This document shows positions 20,984 to 30,907 of a stretch of 30,907 nucleotides of DNA, in pieces. The number at the start of each line of letters is the position of its first letter. Position 1 is the first letter of the stretch. The stretch is from Planctomycetota bacterium (lineage in GTDB: Bacteria; Planctomycetota; Phycisphaerae; UBA1845; UTPLA1). The notes under the pieces were generated by a model. The model searched no databases. It had not been told where the DNA came from and saw only the letters and a list, made by a program, of their open reading frames with translations. The stretch is from assembly GCA_016712275.1 (NCBI GenBank), contig JADJRI010000047.1:1-30907 (forward strand), written 5' to 3'. The position numbers and the translations under genes were made by a program.

Positions 20984-23503
20984 ATGATTTCCCCGAACGA
21001 CACATCCTCTCGCGACAGCCTGTCCGATGCCCAGCGTCGGGCGGCGATGGTTCGTCGCGTGATCGAAGACTGCATGGTTCGCCGATCATCCGGCAATCGA
21101 CTGACCGATGAGGAAATCACCTCGTCCCATGCTGACCTGATGCCGGAACTGGGAGAGGAACTCGCCCTGCTGTCGGTCATGGAGCGGGCCCGATGGGCCG
21201 CCAGTTCCACCACCCACGATGCCACACTCGATGCGGGTTCGCGCCGAACGGCGTCCACCGATATCGCCGCCCTTCTTTCCTTTCGTGGCTATGACCTGGA
21301 TCGGGAAATACACCGCGGCGGCCAGGGCGTCGTTTACAAGGCCGTCCAGCGTTCCACCCAACGACCCATCGCCATCAAGGTGCTGCATGAAAGCCAGATC
21401 GCAGACCGGCGCGATGCCGCCCGATTCGAACGCGAGGCCAGAATCCTCGGCCTTCTGAATCATCCGAACGTCGTCAAGATTCACGACACCGGAATCATTG
21501 CTGGCCGCCGCTATCTCGCGATGGACCTGATCGACGGCAAGCCCTGGGACCGCCACGAGGGAGCGACGGGGGAAGCCTGCCGGGATATACGTGGCGCCGC
21601 CGCCGACCGGTTTGCCGCCATCTGTGATGCGGTAAATGCGGCGCACCTGCGCGGCATCATCCATCGCGATCTCAAACCGGGGAACGTGCTCATCGACGAA
21701 GCCGGCATGCCCCATGTGCTCGATTTCGGTCTGGCCAAGCTCACGGAGGCCTCTTCGGCCGACACGGCTTCCATGACCGCCGAGGGCCAGTTCATCGGTT
21801 CGCTCCCATGGGCCAGCCCGGAACAGGCGGCCGGACAATCCGAATTGCTCGATGTTCGAAGCGACGTCTATTCACTGGGCGTCATGTTCTACCAGGTCCT
21901 GACGGGCGCATTTCCCTACAACATCAAGGGACCCTGGCGAACCGTCGCGGACACGATTCTTCAGACCGAGCCATGCAAACCCAGAACACATCGTCCCGAA
22001 CTCGACATCGATCTCGAGCGCATCGTGCTCAAGTGCCTGGCCAAAGACCCCGCCCAGCGATACCAGTCCGCGGGCGAACTCGCCGCCGATGTCCGGCGCT
22101 ATCTGGCCGGCGAGCCGGTCATGGCGCGTGGAGGAAGCACATTCTATGTGCTGGCAAGGCTGGCCAGAAAACACCGGATGGCCGTCGCCGGCGCGGCAGC
22201 CTTCCTGATACTCCTGGGGGCGAGTGCCGTAGTAACTACACTGCTCTACCAGCGCGAGCGCACGGCATTGACGGATGCGACCGCGGCAAGAAATAAGGCG
22301 GAGGCTGAAACGTCGAAGGCCAGGGCGGTCCTCGGATTCCTGCAGGACATGATGTCCGCGGCAGACCCGAATCGAGACGGAAAAGACGTCAAAGTCGTCG
22401 AACTGCTCGAACAATCCACAAAGAGTATCGACGATCAATTCAAGGAACAGCCGGAAATCGAGGCGACGGTTCGCGACACAGTTGGGCAGACCTATTACGG
22501 CTTGGGCGTTTACGACCAAGCCGAGGTGCAGTTTCGCGCGGCTCTCGAATTGCGCGAAGCGCTTCTGGGCTCCAATGCCACGGACACCCTTGATACGCGA
22601 ATGAATCTGGCGGCGACGCTTTGGGTGGAGGGCAAGTTGCCGGAGGCTGAGCCTTTGGCGCGACAGACCTATGAGGCACATGTCGATGCCTCCGGCGCGG
22701 AATCCGAAGAAGCGGTATCGTCGGGGCGACTACTAAGTTGTGTATTGAATGCACGCGGCAAGTTTTCGGAATCGCTTCCGATTGTCCAGCATGGTTATGA
22801 GTTTTGCCTGAGGCAACACGGGCCCGAGCATCTTGAAACCCTGACCGCGCAGAATAGCGTTGCTTTCACGCTCGACGGCATGGGGAAGGATGATGAAGCA
22901 GAACAGAGTTATCGCAATTTGGTCGAGGTCAGCAGCCGAGTGCTAGGGGCGGAGAGTTCAATGACGCTGACTGCAAAAATGAATCTCGCCAATGTCCTTC
23001 GCGCGCTCGGGAGGCCGGGGGAAGCGGAACCGTATGTGCGGGAACTGCTTGTAAATTTCAAAAAGAACTTACCACCCACACACGCACGAATCGGCGATTG
23101 TCTATCGGAACTGGGCGGAATCGTATTTGCCAAGGGCGATTATGCCGGAGCCGAAAAACTATATCTTGAAGCGCTTTCAATTTATCAAGCTGCACTCGGG
23201 GATGACAGTTGGCGCACCGCGGGCACACGCGCCTATCTTGTGGGTGTGTATGCCATGCTGAAGCGGTTTGATGACGGCGAAACGCAGGCATTGGCGGCGT
23301 TGAACGCTTTGCGGCCTTCATGGGGCGAGCACCGGCAGGTGGAGATGGGTTTGAAAAAATGTGTGGAGCGGCTGTGTTCGGAATGCGGAAATACCGCCAA
23401 AGCCGCGCAATGGAATTCGACGTTCGAGGAATTGGACAATTCCGACTCGACTCATGAGCCTTCGGCAGAATCTGAGACCGAGACACCGGAGAGTGGCTCA
23501 TGA
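20984..23503 (+). CDS. transmembrane Ser/Thr protein kinase with TPR sensor tail (copy 1)
   Basis: Hanks-type kinase of 839 residues. ATG 20984 aligns residue for residue with the start of the second copy; GTG 20978 is a weaker alternative. An N-terminal helical segment (1-100) precedes the kinase domain: glycine loop RGGQGVVYKA (111-120), ATP lysine in IAIKVL (K132), catalytic HRDLKPGN (H227-D229), metal-binding DFG (D247) and the SPEQA substrate loop. All key residues are present, so it should be active. A membrane helix follows at about 399-422, then some 420 residues of TPR helices outside the membrane (e.g. YYGLGVYDQAEVQFRAALEL). The tail likely senses a protein or peptide ligand. It lies 165 bases after the ECF sigma gene, in the same direction, which suggests a shared pathway. 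The kinase and membrane halves are nearly identical in DNA to the next gene; the tails are not. Confidence 0.9.
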   Translation: MISPNDTSSRDSLSDAQRRAAMVRRVIEDCMVRRSSGNRLTDEEITSSHADLMPELGEELALLSVMERARWAASSTTHDATLDAGSRRTASTDIAALLSFRGYDLDREIHRGGQGVVYKAVQRSTQRPIAIKVLHESQIADRRDAARFEREARILGLLNHPNVVKIHDTGIIAGRRYLAMDLIDGKPWDRHEGATGEACRDIRGAAADRFAAICDAVNAAHLRGIIHRDLKPGNVLIDEAGMPHVLDFGLAKLTEASSADTASMTAEGQFIGSLPWASPEQAAGQSELLDVRSDVYSLGVMFYQVLTGAFPYNIKGPWRTVADTILQTEPCKPRTHRPELDIDLERIVLKCLAKDPAQRYQSAGELAADVRRYLAGEPVMARGGSTFYVLARLARKHRMAVAGAAAFLILLGASAVVTTLLYQRERTALTDATAARNKAEAETSKARAVLGFLQDMMSAADPNRDGKDVKVVELLEQSTKSIDDQFKEQPEIEATVRDTVGQTYYGLGVYDQAEVQFRAALELREALLGSNATDTLDTRMNLAATLWVEGKLPEAEPLARQTYEAHVDASGAESEEAVSSGRLLSCVLNARGKFSESLPIVQHGYEFCLRQHGPEHLETLTAQNSVAFTLDGMGKDDEAEQSYRNLVEVSSRVLGAESSMTLTAKMNLANVLRALGRPGEAEPYVRELLVNFKKNLPPTHARIGDCLSELGGIVFAKGDYAGAEKLYLEALSIYQAALGDDSWRTAGTRAYLVGVYAMLKRFDDGETQALAALNALRPSWGEHRQVEMGLKKCVERLCSECGNTAKAAQWNSTFEELDNSDSTHEPSAESETETPESGS
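20998..22388 (+). repeat. tandem duplicated kinase module, unit 1
   Basis: This unit runs from the shared GACACATCCTCTCGCGACAG just after the start codon to the codons for DPNRDGKDVK after the membrane helix. It matches 23640-25030 almost base for base, with only scattered or clustered synonymous differences. Sequence similarity stops sharply after it, at the start of the TPR tail, and is absent upstream of the start codon. Confidence 0.9.
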
Positions 23504-23625
23504 AGGGTGCAAGGGTTTGTCCCTTTACTTGACAGTTTTTCTGTTTTTCCCGATTGGCAATGATTGAATTGGCGGATGATTTGACTGCATCTTTGACATC
23601 GCGGGGACGATAGGCCAGCCGCATA

Positions 23626-26119
<2,494 letters not shown>

Positions 26120-26263
26120 GGTGGTTAGTCTCGGTTCAACCTTGAACGGATTTCGGATTGCCGCACCGATGTGATTCCCAAGTTGGCGAACGGGCCTTCC
26201 CTATATCTCCGAACGCCTGAATCACATGTGCTTCACCTTGCTCGATGCGTAACTGTATTTCAA

Positions 26264-28980
26264 TTAGCCCGTACTCTGCATCGCCGCCGCTACGCCATTG
26301 ATGCTCAGAAACAATGTCGAACGAAGTAGCTCCTCATCAAACTCCGAGTCGTTTTGGAATCGTCTCATGAGATCAACTTGAATCAGATTCAAAACATCGG
26401 TGAACGGATTTCTTGCGGCGATCGCCCGTTGAATCACGGGATTATTGTCCAGCAAATCATGTTTTCCTGTGATACTGCGGATGGCGTCGGCGGTCCGCTC
26501 GAATTCCTCAACGATTCGATGATGCTGACTTGAGCCGGCGGCCTTGGCGTAATGCCCCGCAATGGCAAGTCTGGCCCGCGCCATTTCCTGCTGTGCATTG
26601 TCGATCAAGGTGCGGAAGAAATCCCACTCTCGATACAACCGCTTCATCGTTTCGGCCGATTCAGGGCGGGCCGCAATAACTTTAGCGATGCCCGTTCCGA
26701 TTCCAAACCAGCCGGGCACGTTGTATCGCATCTGTGTCCAGCCGAACACCCAGGGAATCGCCCGCAGGTTTTCAAAATGCACCTCGCCTGATGACCTTGC
26801 CACCGGGCGCGAGGCAATGGGCAGATCGCTGATGTGGGCGATGGGCGACACGCGGGCGAACCACGGCCAGAACTCAGGGTCGTCCACAAATGCGCGATAG
26901 GCCTTCATCGATGCCGACGCGATGGCGTCCATCAACTCCGCGTGCGCGCTGCTGAAGTCCTCAACCGAAGGCATTGCGGAATCGCGAGGCGGCGTTGCCG
27001 CAAGCATGGCACTGACGATCTGCTCAAGATGCCGGCGGGTGATGGCGGCCAGCGCATAGCGAAATGTGATCACTTCGCCCTGCTCTGTGAAGCGAATGCG
27101 CCCGCTGCGCGTCTGGGGCGGCGTCGCCAGGATGGCACGATTCGCCCGCCCGCCGCCGCGTCCCACGGTTCCGCCGCGACCGTGAAACAATCGAAGCTCG
27201 ATGCCATGACGCTTGCACACATCGGCCAGCCGCGCCTGGGCGCGCTGCAGACCCCAGTTTGACATCCAATAGCCGCCGTCCTTGTTGCTGTCCGAATAGC
27301 CAAGCATGATTTCCTGAAGGCCGCCGCGGGCTCGAAGCTGAGCGGAATAAATTGGATCGCCAAAGAGCTTCTCCATCAGCGACGCGCTGTGCTCCAGATC
27401 TTCGACGGTCTCAAAGAGAGGAACAACATCCAGCGCCGACTCAACCCGATCACCCTCCAGCCGCCAAAGGCCGGACTCCTTCAGCAGTAACAGCAATTCG
27501 AGCATGTCGCTGACATCATGCGTCATGCTGATGATGTAACTGCCGATCGCAGTCGGCGAAATCCCGATCGCTTCGCGCACAACTTCCAGTACAGCGCGAA
27601 CATCGCGGGTCTTGTCGCCCAGCCGGGCCAGAGGCGGCAGCAGCGGACGCGGGTTTCGCAGCTCGCCCAGCAACAGCCGGATGCGCTCCATTTCGGTCAA
27701 CGAGCCGTATTCGGAGTGGGCACCGCCCAATGCCAGTATTTCCGCCACGACGGCCTCATGCACCGCGCTGTGCTGGCGAATATCCATCGCCGCCAGATGA
27801 AAACCAAATGTCTCGGCCTGAATTCTCAAATCGGCCAGGCGACCGGTGCCTGAAATGGCGGATTGGCCCGCATCGTCGAGCGATTCGGCCAACTCGCAAA
27901 GATCGGCCACAAGGCAGTCGGCCGTATAGGCTGCTGCGTTCACGCGCGCTTCCTTCACCTTGTGAAGCATCTGCGTCACGCGAACGCGAAATGGCTCGTA
28001 TCGCATGGGGCCTTCCTGCTCAACGGTCAGCGGACATCGCGCTTTGTCGCGCTCGATTGCGGCCGTCAGTCGATGGCTGATGTTCACACGCCGCGACGAA
28101 AGAGACAATTCGCGGCGCAGCAAAATAAGTTGTTCTTCGTACAAGTCGATGGCGGCGGAGCGCATCTCCGCCAGGGCCTGCCGAGTCACATCGGCCGTCA
28201 CGCGCGGGTTGCCGTCGCGGTCGCCGGCAATCCATGTTCGATAACGCAGGATCGTCGGCAGCGTCGGTTCCACGTCATAATAGTTGCGCAGCGATTCTCG
28301 CAGGTCCTTATAGAGTTGCGGGATCGCCTGCCATATCGCACCATGGAGGAAGTAAAGTCCCTGCCGAACTTCTTCGATCACCCTGGGACGCTCCGTTCGA
28401 ATCTCATCGGTGCCGAACATCAGCAGCACATCGCGCACGATGTTGTCGCACAGTGTGCGCTTTTCTTTCGGCGTCGGATTTCGTTCGCGGCGTTCGGTCG
28501 GCAGCTGTTGGGACACCGTCTTGAAGACGCGGCATCGTTCGCCGCCGCTTTCAGTGGATGGGCCGTCAGCGTCGGCTGGATATCGAGCCGATCCAGAATC
28601 TCGCAAACCTCGTTGGCTTTCAACCCGCGCCGCTTAAGCTCGGCAATGGCTTCGGCAATGGACTCCGCACGCGGGCGATCAAATGTCGCATGGCGATCAC
28701 GCTCGCGATTCACGGCCGCGATCTGAACTTGCTCGGCCTTGTTGGCGAGGTGGAATCGGATGGTCAATGCCTTGAGCAGTTCGCGGAGAAGCTCAAGTGG
28801 AGCGGCAGCGATAAACTCCGCCGCCTGCGCATGGCTCGCACCATTGTCGGAATCCGCATGTCGACACAGGTCTACCAGCGTTTGCATCGCACTCAGAACA
28901 TTCTTGCCGCTATGTTTTGCGACGACATCGGCCAGAACGTCGCTGAGCAGCTGAATGTCGGCGGAAAGATTGTCGGACAT
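26264..28980 (-). CDS. ppc: phosphoenolpyruvate carboxylase, one frameshift
   Basis: Cytosolic enzyme that adds bicarbonate to phosphoenolpyruvate to give oxaloacetate, refilling the TCA cycle. ATG 28980 has AGGAGG four bases upstream. Corrected length is 905 residues, normal for the family. Motifs in order: TAHPTES (catalytic H141), the YSDSNKDGGY lysine motif, FHGRGGTVGRGGG (599-611, the mobile arginine-glycine loop), and a C-terminal helix ending NGVAAAMQSTG. The frame breaks exactly inside TAHPT: the coding strand reads CATCCACTGAA at about 28560-28550, and one more A gives CATCCAACTGAA, restoring the universally conserved HPTE. That makes a sequence error the simplest reading. After the loop this protein has GRGGGRANRA where many homologues have proline in place of the first arginine. 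It stands alone between the second kinase and the dockerin protein. Confidence 0.93.
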
Positions 28981-29175
28981 GGGGCCTCCTGACCATCATC
29001 GCGCTGCCTTGTCAATGGACAATTCCCGACACAATGGGAGAAAGGCTACAAGTCAACCGAAAACGACGCCGGAATCAAGTTGCCCAATGCAAATCAACCG
29101 GGCGCAATCTGAAGGGTGAAGGAACGGCTCGGGCTCTCAGAATCTTGGATCTATTAAGAATCTCCTGCCGGCAAG

Positions 29176-29202
29176 CAAAAAAGCCGCGCTGGAGGCGCGG
29201 TC
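29176..29202 (-). terminator. rho-independent terminator after the dockerin protein gene
   Basis: On the minus strand CCGCGC, loop CTCCA, GCGCGG and then CTTTTTTG: a six-base GC stem with a T-run, about 35 bases after the stop codon of the dockerin protein gene and convergent with nothing. The plus-strand sequence also has TCTTTTCGTTTT after the stem, so it may work both ways. Confidence 0.8.
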
Positions 29203-29234
29203 TTTTCGTTTTCGAAGAATGAGTTGACAGGCTC

Positions 29235-30907
29235 TTACAGCAGGCAATTCAGGAAAATCGGAATGTCGCCCGCATCGACCGAGCAGTCGGCATTCATGTC
29301 CGCGCAGCCGTCGTAGATACCACTCACGGCGATGTCCACGAAAAACTGAATGTCCAATCCGTCGCAGCCGCCGTCGGAGTTCAGATCGCCAAGGGCCGTG
29401 CATCCCAGCGGTGGACGAACCAGCACGATGGCTGCGGTGGAGGAATAAACTATGACAAAGGTCACATCATTACACGGAGCCGGATTCGGCGGAATGAAGT
29501 TGACGAATGCGCCGATGCGACCGAGTGTCGCATTGATGGCAATAAATTGCTCACCGACCCGTGGAACATAGCCCGTTGGAGGCGAGAGGCGAATCGATCC
29601 GCCGAACGTTGCGGTACCCGATACGTTGCACCGATGAGTCGCGGAGGCCAGGGACCGCCAATCTCCATGTCGTAAATGCCGCTGGGATTCATGAGCAAAT
29701 TGCCCTGAATGGCCATTATTCCGCCGGGTGTGCCGGATCGTTGCGGATCCAGTACGCCGGAAATGGTCGAGAGCGACAACCAGAGTTCCCCGTCCCACGA
29801 ATCCGACCACCGTTGCAGAAGGCCGATGCCACAGTGCTTAGAGCAAACACGCCACCGGAATCCATGGTTGAGTCCGCCCAGTACGGCACCATTGAATCCA
29901 ACAGCGTCACGTTGTGCGAGCGACGCGGTTGGCCGTTAACTGATGCCGGATGTTGTGCTTACCCAGCGACAAATTGCCGGTCGCGGTGATAAGAGCTGAT
30001 GCATCGCCGGTAATTTCCACCGCGCACGATCCCGTTCCGGTGTAGCCCCCGGTTGATCCGAAGTGCATTTTCGTTCCAAACACGCCAGCGGACGTGTTAT
30101 TGATAATGCCGTTCATCGTGATACCGGTTGATGTTGTAACAATGCTACCGGAACCGACGGTCACATTGGCATTCACCGTACCGAATCCAGTGATGGCCGA
30201 ACCCGTTTCCATGGTGACAGGCAGGGCACTTTCAAAAGTGCCCCCACCCAGGACGATCGTGCCGACGCCGCCATCCGGATCACCCAGCAATGTTGCCGCC
30301 CCAGAGGTTGAGCCCCCTGGATGGATCTCGGAGTGGCGTTTCCGCGGCAACGCCGGCTGACGCCAATTGCGACCCATCAGGAGTCGTCCGCGACCCGAAG
30401 TCGCGCGTTGAGAAGGCCCGCGGTTTCAACCGTGACTGTGCTGACGGAGGCCGAGCCATTTGCGATGACCAAGTCGCCGGCAAATTCGGCCAGCGCGCCG
30501 TTTGAGACGATCATGGTGGCGTCGCCGCCCGCGCCGATTCGAGATTGGCTGGTTCCCAACACATCCAAATGGGAGAGGCCGAATGGCGGCGTAACCAACG
30601 CGCCGGAAACGGTCACGGTTGGCGAGGAAGTCGCGTTTGATCCAACGATAAACTGGTCCGCAACTTGAACATATCCGAGGCCGGTGATGTTCAGTGCGGC
30701 ATCGCCGTTGTTGCCAATCGTCAGATCCAGCGCTCTGCACAGGCAACAATGAGTTCGGCATCGTCATCGTTAACGTTGAGCGTGCCGAAGCTGCCCGAGG
30801 CATTTCCAACAACGACGGACGCTGAAGAGTTAAGCGTGCCGGTGGTGAGGTTTACCGTGGCGTTGTCTAAGTTGAGATCCCCGATGGTGATTCCAGTGCT
30901 GACCGTG
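29235..30907 (-). CDS. secreted beta-repeat protein with C-terminal dockerin, partial and frameshifted
   Basis: C-terminal part of a large exported protein whose start lies beyond the window. From the window edge the minus strand encodes Gly/Thr/Val-rich beta-helix or autotransporter-like repeats (NATVNLTTGTLNSSASVVVG, LDLTIGNNGDAALNITGLG, GFGTVNANVTVGSGSIVTTS, PGGIMAIQGNLLMNPSGIYD). It ends in a dockerin type I-like module: GDLNSDGGCDGLDIQFF and then ADMNADCSVDAGDIPIFLN, two calcium loops. The reading path changes frame at about 30730, between 30380 and 30310, near 29950, near 29800 and near 29660. Every change fits one missing base, so the density points to sequence error, though the region 30310-30400 is too unclear to rebuild. 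Dockerins dock to cohesins or help cell-surface attachment; in Planctomycetota they are common on big secreted proteins of unknown function. Confidence 0.72.

Noticed and set aside
23529..23534. TTGACA upstream of kinase copy 2 as a promoter
   Set aside because: No acceptable -10 box lies 16-18 bases downstream, so one hexamer alone is not enough.

Overview
The window looks like chromosomal DNA of a GC-rich Gram-negative member of the Planctomycetota, possibly a Phycisphaerae-type lineage; the phylum is my inference from gene content. The signs are a BamA-type outer-membrane assembly factor, two secreted proteins ending in a PEP-CTERM sorting signal, an ECF sigma factor followed by large Ser/Thr kinases with TPR tails, a dockerin-ended repeat protein and a thrombospondin-type-3 metalloprotease lipoprotein. 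I saw no rRNA, tRNA, CRISPR array, insertion sequence or phage gene.

Layout: 1-715 has no recognisable gene. 716-3102 (+) is bamA-like. 3349-4095 (+) is a fibro-slime/PEP-CTERM protein. 4173-6462 (-) is a membrane 4Fe-4S protein fused to a TPR tail. 6732-9585 (+) is a DUF4091 lipoprotein with a CBM9-like end. 9608-10171 (-) is 5-formyltetrahydrofolate cyclo-ligase. 10264-13761 (+) is a two-gene glycan unit: a WecA/MraY-type phosphoglycosyltransferase overlapping an O-antigen ligase/polymerase with a TPR tail. 13952-14680 (+) is a second PEP-CTERM protein with a strong terminator. 14982-16395 (+) is a secreted endonuclease I with a lamin-tail domain. 16611-17120 (-) is a DUF4920 lipoprotein. 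17295-19925 (-) is an M4 metalloprotease lipoprotein. 20177-26119 (+) is an ECF sigma factor and two tandem, near-duplicate kinases. 26264-28980 (-) is phosphoenolpyruvate carboxylase. 29235 to the window end (-) is the C-terminal part of a repeat-rich secreted protein ending in a dockerin.

Two things shape how the window should be read. First, many conserved genes are split by a single missing or extra base (bamA, the Fe-S protein twice, the O-antigen ligase, ppc, the endonuclease, the DUF4091 protein, the dockerin protein at least five times). In each case one corrected base restores family motifs, so I read them as consensus errors rather than decay, and I give corrected spans. Second, the kinase pair shares almost identical kinase and membrane halves but has unrelated TPR tails; the second copy carries a cluster of compensating indels in the shared half.

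Most products act at or outside the cell envelope: outer-membrane assembly, lipid-linked glycan synthesis and polymerisation, exported surface proteins, secreted nuclease and protease, with an ECF/kinase signalling cluster. Ppc and the folate enzyme are the only plain cytosolic metabolic genes.
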